Assembly: GCF_007971525.1 (NCBI RefSeq)
Contig: NZ_CP042437.1
Location: 2,108,001-2,172,000, forward strand
Direction of reading: 5' to 3'
Length of the DNA: 64,000 bases
DNA from: Mucilaginibacter ginsenosidivorax
Lineage (GTDB): Bacteria; Bacteroidota; Bacteroidia; Sphingobacteriales; Sphingobacteriaceae
Position numbers and translations under genes: made by a program. This document shows, piece after piece, positions 19,301-25,342 of this stretch; the stretch's first letter is position 1; each line of letters opens with the position of its first letter. The notes below the pieces were generated by a model, which ran no database searches, was not told the DNA's origin, and saw nothing but the letters and a program-made list of their open reading frames with translations.

Positions 19301-19431
19301 GATAAACCAGATCCGCTCAGCAAATCCTCGATAGGGATAGGCTCTGCAAACTCGTTTTTATTTTTCTCAACAAATTCTGGGGTTTTGTTTAGTTCTTCTA
19401 AACCTTTCCAGTATTTTTTATTGCTGTCCAT
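16375..19431 (-). CDS. actB: Alternative complex III iron-sulfur subunit ActB (TAT-variant)
   Basis: This 1018-residue periplasmic subunit is a fusion of a molybdopterin-oxidoreductase-like domain (about 80-720) and a four-cluster ferredoxin domain (about 766-980). The Cys motifs are CTGCGACVVAC, CQHCDHAPCETVCP, CIGTRYCANNCP and CSMC with a later CQQTC. An unusual Tat-like sequence is internal: PRRDFLKALGF has its RR at 49-50 and is followed by a Cys at 68, as in the 'TAT-variant' group. ActB homologues have lost molybdenum cofactor, and the large domain is thought to be structural. It takes electrons from quinol and passes them to ActA hemes. Confidence 0.94.
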   Translation of the reverse strand: MDSNKKYWKGLEELNKTPEFVEKNKNEFAEPIPIEDLLSGSGLSAKTPRRDFLKALGFGVGAVTLAACQKVPVHKSIPYLIKPEEVTPGVANYYSSSYEGQAILVKTREGRPIKVEGNPNDIFAKGGLSAQGQASVLDLYDANRTQDPKINGADAAWPEVDAYVLRELAAVAASGKGIRIVTSTVHSPSTLGVIADFVAKYPTTKHINYDAVSYTGIIQANQNSFGKAVLPHYNFDKAEVIVSFGADFLGSWISPEEFTRQYVSNRNSKSLEAKKMSRHIQFEAGMSLTGTNADNRFPIKPSEEGIALLSLYNAIAGTSLAGAKKLSNKAADTAITLVAKELLAAKGKALVVAGSNDVATQTLVNAINSLLGSYGNTIDLDNPSKQYAGNDQDFVGFVNELAAGSIGAVLFLNANPAYDYFKAKEFTDALKKVRLTVSFSDHGDETALLSKVVAPNHHYLESWGDANAVEGYYTVIQPTINPVYNTRQAEHSLLVWAENPVKDYYTYVRNTWDKGLLAKGGLSGQKGWESLLQAGLIKAAPATAGTYTFSHDLNAVAQTIVDHSNSLVSGDKFELQVYQSVAMGDGKRANNPWLQELPDPVSKVTWDNFAAMSMTDIQKLGFEEGDVIKVEANGYSVEVPVLAQPGQAQGTISIAVGYGRVSAGLVGNNVGKNAFPFYSYRNGTFQTTAVITDFKKTGIISPLAQTQTHHSYEGRSVIREASFTAYKKNPAAGSGNEGEHKDYNKTSLWDDHDRPVYNWVMAIDLNACTGCGACVVACSAENNIPVVGKDEVKRRREMHWIRIDRYYSFNDHGDSEEAITKEKDIAKLTNFDNVSVVHQPMLCQHCDHAPCETVCPVLATVHSSEGLNQMAYNRCIGTRYCANNCPYKVRRFNWFNYWNDSRFDNYLNNEHTQLVLNPDVTTRFRGVMEKCSMCVQRIQAGKLKAKIEKRPLKDGEIKVACQQTCSANAIVFGNANDPNSEVSKALKSERTYYVLEELNVQPGIGYQVKVRNLSELEA

Positions 19432-19468
19432 TTAAGCTATATAAACTGTAATGCTAAATTCTTATTTA

Positions 19469-20731
19469 TTAATAGTGGCACTTACCGCACTCGATACCAC
19501 CTAAAACAGCGGCAGTAACTTTTTCGCCTTTTTTAATCTTATCATGTGCTGCAAGAATGCTGTCGTAATAAGCGTTGCCTTTGGCGTTAACCTCGGTGCG
19601 TTTGTGGCACTGGATACACCATTTCATAGTAAGCGGCGAGTATTGGTAAACCTCTTTCATGGTTTCAACAGGACCGTGGCAAGCCTGGCATTTAATACCG
19701 GCAACCTTTACGTGTTGCGAGTGGTTAAAGTAAGCCAGATCGGGCAGGTTATGAACACGTATCCATTGGATAGGCTTGGCTGCAGTGCTATCGTATTTTT
19801 GAGTTTTTGGATCGTAACCCAAAGCATCATATATCTTGTGTATCTCTGCCGATTCGGTTTTAACAACCTTGTGGCAGTTCATACATACGTTTAATGATGG
19901 GATAGAAGCATTTTTTGATTTATAAGCACCGCCGTGGCAATACTGGCAATCAATTTTCATTTGCCCGGCGTGTAGTTCATGCGAGTATTTGATAGGCTGT
20001 ACCGGCTGATAACCTGTATGCACGTTAGTGTTCCACAAGGTAACCCAACCCCAGCTGCCCATGGCAATGGTGCCGCAAACCAGTATAAAGAATACAAGTT
20101 TTTTGTTTTTTAAGATCTTTTTAAGCAGTACATTTTTGTCGGTCTCGGCAACAACCGCTTCATCTTCAACTACAATGTTTTTGTTGTTAGCCAAAACACG
20201 CTCTAACGAGCCTGCAGCCTTATTCAAAACAATGATCAGGATGAAAGCGATAATAACGATACCAATTAAGCCCCAAACAACCAGCTCGCTTGGGCCTTTT
20301 GCTTCGGCACCGGGCGCATTGGGATCAACCTTTGGTTTTTCCGAAATCGTTTTCCACTCTGCACGCACATAAGTAATAACATTACCTACATCAGCATCAG
20401 AAAGCTCGGTAAAGGTGGTCATCGCTTTGCCGTCAAATTTCTTTACAATGGCAAGCGCTTTAGGATTACCGGCAGCAATTAAAGCCTGGTTGTTCTGAAT
20501 CCATTTGGTAAGGTACTTGTCGTCCGTTTCTTCGGTAAGCTGCGGACCAAGCGCCGGACCGGTCATGATCTGATCGATCTTATGACAGGCTGTACATTTG
20601 GATTTAAAAATGGTTTCGCCCTTAGCAGCATCTGTTTGCGCGTAAGCAGCAGAAAAACCCCAGAAAGCAAACCCAACAATCAGTAAAACCGACCTTGAGA
20701 ATTGTTTAAAAATCAATGAGAAACTTCTCAT
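19469..20731 (-). CDS. actA: Alternative complex III cytochrome ActA, monoheme-pentaheme fusion
   Basis: This 420-residue protein has a signal peptide (about 1-31), a class I cytochrome c domain with CTACH at 46-50, a membrane helix (about 150-170), a cytoplasmic linker, a second helix (about 212-232) and a C-terminal pentaheme domain. The heme motifs are at 262-266 (CQYCH), 283-287 (CMNCH), 348-352 (CQACH), 372-376 (CIQCH) and 415-419 (CGKCH). Six hemes are thus encoded, one more than the pentaheme ActA model. The gene heads the operon, with a TACTTTTG element about 85 bases upstream. Confidence 0.93.
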   Translation of the reverse strand: MRSFSLIFKQFSRSVLLIVGFAFWGFSAAYAQTDAAKGETIFKSKCTACHKIDQIMTGPALGPQLTEETDDKYLTKWIQNNQALIAAGNPKALAIVKKFDGKAMTTFTELSDADVGNVITYVRAEWKTISEKPKVDPNAPGAEAKGPSELVVWGLIGIVIIAFILIIVLNKAAGSLERVLANNKNIVVEDEAVVAETDKNVLLKKILKNKKLVFFILVCGTIAMGSWGWVTLWNTNVHTGYQPVQPIKYSHELHAGQMKIDCQYCHGGAYKSKNASIPSLNVCMNCHKVVKTESAEIHKIYDALGYDPKTQKYDSTAAKPIQWIRVHNLPDLAYFNHSQHVKVAGIKCQACHGPVETMKEVYQYSPLTMKWCIQCHKRTEVNAKGNAYYDSILAAHDKIKKGEKVTAAVLGGIECGKCHY

Positions 20732-20776
20732 AAAGTGTATTTATGCTAAATAATTTTTATATTAATGTTTTATTCT

Positions 20777-20812
20777 GCTGTAAAGATGTGTAACCCATCT
20801 GCTTTTTACAGC
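20777..20812 (-). other. Hairpin in the leader of the act-cta operon
   Basis: GCTGTAAAGATG and CATC-TTTACAGC arms form a 12-bp stem with a 7-nt loop and a 5-nt bulge, right next to the candidate -7 element. If transcription starts where predicted, the stem lies at the extreme 5' end of the message. No riboswitch family is recognised. Confidence 0.5.
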
Positions 20813-20814
20813 CA

Positions 20815-20822
20815 CAAAAGTA
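20815..20822 (-). promoter_or_regulatory. actA: Candidate -7 element of the act-cta operon
   Basis: TACTTTTG on the minus strand matches TAnnTTTG, about 85 bases upstream of the actA start. No convincing -33 TTTG is present. This is the only such match in the actA upstream region, which makes it the best candidate promoter for the 16-kb operon. Confidence 0.5.
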
Positions 20823-20982
20823 AAATTTATTACAGTATCGCTGACACATAAATGACAGTAACCTATAATTTATAATCGTTCTAAATAAACACAAAAATGT
20901 CATTTAAATACTCTTTAAAGCATATTAATGCCATTTTGAAAATTTATTAATGGTTTTACCATCAATATCGATTATAAACTTT

Positions 20983-21963
20983 TTATTGTTTTAATATCCA
21001 GGCAAATATAAGCGGGGCTACAATGGTGGCATCACTCTCCACAATAAACTTAGGCGTATGGATATCCAGCTTACCCCAGGTTATCTTCTCATTAGGAACA
21101 GCGCCCGAGTAAGAACCGTATGATGTTGTTGAATCAGATATCTGGCAAAAATAACTCCAGAAAGGTACATCGTGCATCTCCATATCCTGGTAAAGCATAG
21201 GCACCACACATATCGGGAAATCGCCTGCAATACCGCCGCCTATCTGGAAAAAGCCTATACCCTTGCCCGATGAGTTTTTGGTATACCAATCGGCAAGCCA
21301 GGCCATATATTCTATACCACTTTTCATGGTCGATGCTTTAAGCTCGCCTTTGATAAGGTATGATGCAAATATATTACCCATGGTGCTATCTTCCCATCCG
21401 GGTACCACAATAGGCAGGTTTTTTTCGGCAGCAGCCAGCATCCATGAGTTTTTAGGATCTATCTCATAATATTGCTCCAGTTCGCCGCTTAACAATATCT
21501 TGTACATGTATTCGTGCGGGAAGTAACGTTCGCCACTGTCATCAGCATCTTTCCATATTTTGTGGATGTGTTTTTGCAGCCTGCGAAAAGCTTCCTCTTC
21601 GGGAATGCAGGTATCGGTAACACGGTTGTAATGGTTTTCTAACAAATCCCATTCTTCCTGCGGACTTAAATCGCGGTAGTTGGGCACCCTTTTGTAATGC
21701 GAGTGTGCTACCAGGTTCATGATATCTTCTTCCAGGTTTGCACCTGTACAGGAGATTATAGCAATTTTATCCTGGCGAATCATCTCGGCCAATGAAATCC
21801 CCAGTTCGGCGGTGCTCATTGCGCCGGCAAGGGTAACCATCATTTTACCGCCTTCATTAAGGTGGGTTTCATATCCCTTGGCGGCATCCATTAATGCTGC
21901 GGAGTTAAAATGCAGGTAGTTGCGTTCAATAAACTGCGAAATTGGTCCTCGTGTGATGCTCAT
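20983..21963 (-). CDS. Deoxyhypusine synthase-family enzyme
   Basis: This 326-residue cytoplasmic protein is homologous over its length to deoxyhypusine synthase. The NAD-binding regions are recognisable (VTLAGAMSTAELG, ISCTGANLEEDIMN, FQIGGGIAGDFP). The ITWGKLD segment places Lys298 at the catalytic lysine that forms the imine with the aminobutyl group, and the SDATIVAPLIFAW end matches the family. Bacteria lack eIF5A, so the substrate is probably a polyamine, as in the homospermidine synthases derived from this family, or an unknown target. It is a single gene with its own candidate -7 element; its partners are unknown. Confidence 0.85.
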   Translation of the reverse strand: MSITRGPISQFIERNYLHFNSAALMDAAKGYETHLNEGGKMMVTLAGAMSTAELGISLAEMIRQDKIAIISCTGANLEEDIMNLVAHSHYKRVPNYRDLSPQEEWDLLENHYNRVTDTCIPEEEAFRRLQKHIHKIWKDADDSGERYFPHEYMYKILLSGELEQYYEIDPKNSWMLAAAEKNLPIVVPGWEDSTMGNIFASYLIKGELKASTMKSGIEYMAWLADWYTKNSSGKGIGFFQIGGGIAGDFPICVVPMLYQDMEMHDVPFWSYFCQISDSTTSYGSYSGAVPNEKITWGKLDIHTPKFIVESDATIVAPLIFAWILKQ

Positions 21964-22303
21964 AGTGTATCAATAAAAATTCAGTTGCAAAAGTAGGAAT
22001 TTTGCGGGATTATGATTTTTAAATGAAATTTTATTGATGTTACCTGTTTGTTACCATTTTAACCGGGAACCCGGGAACCAATAAAACACCTTAATTTAGG
22101 GCGACAAACGTTGGGCAATAATCACCGGGTGATGCTCCAATGTTATGATATATAGGCATTCTACATTTTTTAAAACTTCCTGACTTATTGGCAAATCGCC
22201 ATCTAAACTAAAAGGAGTAAAAAGCATTTATCGCTTTTTACTTTAAAATGTCCCTACCCTATCAACCTTATCACAAAAATGGGGTTATATTAGCTGAATT
22301 TAT
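21964..22303. other. Divergent intergenic region with a hairpin
   Basis: This 340-base spacer separates two divergent genes. It holds the -7 element of the deoxyhypusine synthase-like gene, a GGGAACC direct repeat near 22064-22078, and a perfect hairpin at 22216-22242 (AGTAAAAAGC, 7-nt loop, GCTTTTTACT). I see no ORF or known RNA in it. Confidence 0.5.
21988..21995 (-). promoter_or_regulatory. Candidate -7 element of the deoxyhypusine synthase-like gene
   Basis: TACTTTTG on the minus strand, 24 bases from the ATG, matches TAnnTTTG. A -33 TTTG is not evident. Confidence 0.45.
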
Positions 22304-23437
22304 ATGAAAACATTCTTTACCTCGTTGTTGCTGATATTTTTCCTGCAAACCGCTTTTTCGCAATCGCACATTCTCCCAAAGTTTTTGCGCAAAATGTTTT
22401 TAAATAAGGATACCAGTAAAAAAAGCAGTTTTGTTATTTTACCGGCGATAAGTTCGGCACCAGAAACAGGTTTGGAAGTTGGCGGCGCTGGTTTATACTC
22501 TTTTTATACCGATTCTGTTAAAAGTGATACCCGCGTATCCAGCATATTTGGTTATGCAACAGTCGCCACAAAAGGGCAAACAAGGTTTAGCATTAATAGT
22601 AGCTATTGGACACCCGGCAACAGCTATCACTTTACCGTTGGCATAAGTTATGTAGATTTTCCCTTTAGTTTTTATGGTATAGGTAATGATACCCGCAGCG
22701 CTGATATCACCAAAATTGATCAAAAACGGTTAAAGCTTTATTTGGGTGCAGAAAAAAAAATAACCGATGAACTTTATGTTGGTTTTGTATCGGGAGCACA
22801 GCGTTTTCACATACCGCAAACAGATTATCGCACCATCTTTTATTCCGACCCAAGAGTACAAAACCATGGTGGGGGCAGTAATATCTATATTGGCCCAAGC
22901 GTAACCTTTGATACGCGCAATAACAATACTTACACCACAAAAGGCGCAATAATAACAAGTTATTTTGAAGTGATAAGGGGATATGGTAAAACTGATTACA
23001 GCGGTGGTTTCTTAAATGTAGAATACTCCCAGTTTTTTGCGCTAAGCAAAAAGTTTGTTTTGGGTGTTGATATCCAGGAGCAAAGCTTAACCGGTAGCCG
23101 GTCGCCATTTTATTTGTTACCCGCGCTTGGTAACGACGAGATGATGCGGGGTTACTATAATGGCCGTTATCGGGACAGGAATATGCTGGCCGGTCAAACT
23201 GAATTACGTTACCGGCTAAGCCAGAGATGGGGACTTGTTGGTTTTGTTGGTACAGGCGAAGTATTTAACAAAAGCTTTAGCTGGGCCGAATTAAAACCAA
23301 ATTACGGGGGCGGCGTGCGCTACTTCTTTGATATTGAAAAAGGGTTGAGCATACGGGCCGATTATGGCATTGGTCAGAAAAATCCGGGAGAGAGCAGGCA
23401 AAGCGGGTTTTACCTTGCGTTGGGACAGGCGTTTTGA
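22304..23437 (+). CDS. BamA/TamA-family outer membrane barrel protein
   Basis: This 377-residue protein has a signal peptide (1-19, cut after AFS) and then a 16-strand-type beta-barrel pattern with alternating hydrophobic and aromatic residues, ending in Phe (LALGQAF), the usual outer-membrane insertion signal. Features such as FYGIGNDT, LGVDIQEQSLTG, MRGYYNGRYRDRN and RADYGIG are typical of the surface-antigen (bacterial D15) barrel, where the MRGY-type motif corresponds to the VRGF/VRGY of BamA loop 6. No POTRA domains are present, so it is not the essential BamA; it may be a specialised transport or lipid-related barrel. Confidence 0.82.
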   Translation: MKTFFTSLLLIFFLQTAFSQSHILPKFLRKMFLNKDTSKKSSFVILPAISSAPETGLEVGGAGLYSFYTDSVKSDTRVSSIFGYATVATKGQTRFSINSSYWTPGNSYHFTVGISYVDFPFSFYGIGNDTRSADITKIDQKRLKLYLGAEKKITDELYVGFVSGAQRFHIPQTDYRTIFYSDPRVQNHGGGSNIYIGPSVTFDTRNNNTYTTKGAIITSYFEVIRGYGKTDYSGGFLNVEYSQFFALSKKFVLGVDIQEQSLTGSRSPFYLLPALGNDEMMRGYYNGRYRDRNMLAGQTELRYRLSQRWGLVGFVGTGEVFNKSFSWAELKPNYGGGVRYFFDIEKGLSIRADYGIGQKNPGESRQSGFYLALGQAF

Positions 23438-23471
23438 TTAGCAGGTTGAGTAGGTTATACGTTTAACGTTG

Positions 23472-23575
23472 CAGGTTGTACGTTTGGACACCTTCCAAAT
23501 ATAATCGACTTGCGTAGTCTCATGATAGCACAAACTCAAAAACACGTAACACGTACAACGTCAAATGTACAACCT
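23472..23575. repeat. Inverted repeat after the barrel gene
   Basis: AGGTTGTACGTTTG near 23473 and its near complement CAAATGTACAACCT at 23562-23575 pair at 13 of 14 positions, between two converging genes. Further degenerate ACGTT-type units flank them. It may serve as a weak bidirectional terminator. Confidence 0.45.
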
Positions 23576-23597
23576 AAACTAACCACGCCGCAAATCC

Positions 23598-24212
23598 TCA
23601 GTATCGTACCTTAAAATGTTCCTGCTCTTTCCTGTCTTGCTTAAAAAACACCAGGCCTATCCAAAACAGGTTAATGGTAAGAGTAACTTTGGGATTTAGC
23701 TTGATTTGGCTCCAGGCTTGCTTCAGGCTTTTAGCGGTATACATACCGGTAAAAAGCATAATGGTATCCGGATTAATTTTGTCCAGGTATTGTATGAAGT
23801 ATGGCAGCGTTTTTTCTTTAAGATTCTCGCCATGAAAAACTAACAGGCCCGATGGTGTTTTATTTAATGTAATAAATTCGCTTTCCTTTTGAGGGAAATA
23901 GAATTTAGCTTCGGCTGCTGCTTTTTGCAAATAAGCGCTTGCTTCCTGATTATTTGACCCCAACTCAACTACTACAGCCGGGTTAAAATGTTTTGTTAAC
24001 CGGTAAACCAATTGGGCAACTTTTGATTTTACCGCCCGCCGACCCTCTCCTTTTTCAGGCGCAAATCCGGGCTCGTGGAACACTTGTTGATTAGTATAAT
24101 CATAAATTACATCGTCTATCAGTTTATATACAAATGGCGAGTGTATGCCATGGCGGTTATTGGCCGTAAACCGGTGTTTTAAATAATCTTGCACAAATCT
24201 GAGATTCCACAT
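23598..24212 (-). CDS. SAM-methyltransferase-like protein with degenerate SAM loop
   Basis: This 204-residue protein matches the Bacteroidota methyltransferase-like family that begins with HGIHSPFVY (here at 21-29) and ends in a LTINLFWIGLVFF-type strand. Motif I should read ELGxxxG; here it is VVELGSNNQEASAYLQ (83-95), with the second Gly missing. The protein also seems short for the family. It may be a non-catalytic relative or use a different ligand. It is transcribed away from the SirB1-like gene, with only 43 bases between the two starts and a -7 element five bases upstream of its ATG. Confidence 0.65.
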   Translation of the reverse strand: MWNLRFVQDYLKHRFTANNRHGIHSPFVYKLIDDVIYDYTNQQVFHEPGFAPEKGEGRRAVKSKVAQLVYRLTKHFNPAVVVELGSNNQEASAYLQKAAAEAKFYFPQKESEFITLNKTPSGLLVFHGENLKEKTLPYFIQYLDKINPDTIMLFTGMYTAKSLKQAWSQIKLNPKVTLTINLFWIGLVFFKQDRKEQEHFKVRY

Positions 24213-24217
24213 CGCCG

Positions 24218-24225
24218 CAAAAGTA
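24218..24225 (-). promoter_or_regulatory. -7 element abutting the methyltransferase-like start
   Basis: TACTTTTG on the minus strand ends five bases before the ATG. With the usual spacing the RNA would begin at or next to the ATG, giving a leaderless message. No -33 TTTG is clear. Confidence 0.45.
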
Positions 24226-24255
24226 AAAAAGTTTAGTATTTTAGCATGATAGCGT

Positions 24256-25146
24256 ATGATAAATCCGACAGAAGTAAACTCTTTGATCCGATTGCTGGAC
24301 GACCCCGATAACGAGATATATGATCACGTTCACGAAAAACTGCTTGGCTACGGCAGCGAGGTAATTGCCTACCTTGAAACAGCTTTTGAGCAGGCTTTTG
24401 ATGCTGTACAACAGGAACGGATAGCCAACCTTGTGCACGAAATTCAGTTTAGATCGTTAAAAACCGACCTGCAGCTGTGGCATCAAAGCGGCGCGTTCGA
24501 TCTGCTACAGGGCATCCTCATCATCAACCGTTACCAATACCCCGACCTGGATGAGCAAAGGGTAATTAACCAGGTAGAATCAATCAAACGCGACATCTGG
24601 ATACAGATGATGAATGAGGCCAGCCCTAAGGAGCAGATCAAGCTCATTAACCATGTATTTTACAATATTTACGGGTTTAGCGGTAATATATCCAACCACC
24701 TCGACCCGCAAAACAGCTACCTGAGTCAGGTGCTGGAAACAAAAAAAGGCAACCAGATATCATTGGCCATCATCTACTCCATCATTGCCCAAAAACTGGA
24801 TGTGCCTGTATATGGCGTAAACCTGCCCCAGCATTTTATTTTGGCCTATGTTGACGAAAGCATGGAGAACAATTTTGAAGGCGGCATCCTGTTTTATATC
24901 AATGCCTTTAACAAAGGTTTTATTTTTGGCCGCCGCGATGTAGATATGTTTTTAAAACAACTCAACCTCAAATTCGATAAACAGTTTTATGAGCCCTGCT
25001 CCAACACGGATATCATTAAACGCGTTATCCGCAACCTGATAAGCGCCTACGAAAATTTAGGGTCGGCCGAGAAAGTGGTGGAGCTGAATGAATTGTTGGC
25101 TATATTGGATAATAATCCTGGAATAAATCAGCGTATAATGAAATAA
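24256..25146 (+). CDS. SirB1/transglutaminase-like family protein
   Basis: This 296-residue cytoplasmic protein of the SirB1 N-terminal (Transglut_core2) family has a helical N-terminus that may contain HEAT-like repeats (8-110), then the core with LNHVFYNIYGFSGN-type motifs, KKGNQISLAIIYSIIAQ and LPQHFILAY. The His of LPQHF is present, but the Cys of true transglutaminases is absent where GNQISLAI aligns, as in many SirB1-like proteins, so it may not be an enzyme. A C-terminal helical region of TPR type follows. The start is the first ATG of the frame after the divergent promoter region. Confidence 0.75.
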   Translation: MINPTEVNSLIRLLDDPDNEIYDHVHEKLLGYGSEVIAYLETAFEQAFDAVQQERIANLVHEIQFRSLKTDLQLWHQSGAFDLLQGILIINRYQYPDLDEQRVINQVESIKRDIWIQMMNEASPKEQIKLINHVFYNIYGFSGNISNHLDPQNSYLSQVLETKKGNQISLAIIYSIIAQKLDVPVYGVNLPQHFILAYVDESMENNFEGGILFYINAFNKGFIFGRRDVDMFLKQLNLKFDKQFYEPCSNTDIIKRVIRNLISAYENLGSAEKVVELNELLAILDNNPGINQRIMK

Positions 25147-25147
25147 A

Positions 25148-25286
25148 TTGTCATTTCGAGCGAGGTACGAGTGAGAAATCTTTTACGATTTGTGTTATGA
25201 GACCGCGCGTCCTTGGAATACATGGGGTATAAGATTTCTCACCCCCTCCCCACACTTTCCATCCCTTCGAGGGTTCGAAATGACAA
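25148..25286. repeat. Nested palindromic intergenic element
   Basis: Outer arms TTGTCATTTCGA (25148-25159) and TCGAAATGACAA (25275-25286) are exact complements; inner arms GTGAGAAATCTT (25171-25182) and AAGATTTCTCAC (25231-25242) are also exact. The element fills the gap between two converging genes. It resembles in style the elements at 41.3-41.4 kb and 60.0 kb. Confidence 0.8.
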
Positions 25287-25342
25287 CGATTTTTACAATA
25301 GACTTTGAACTCATAAGCTTGCCATAATTTTCAATCGGCACA

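Noticed and set aside
25148..25286. Possible CRISPR or tRNA in the palindromic spacer
   Set aside because: There are only single inverted pairs, no regularly spaced direct repeats, and no cloverleaf.
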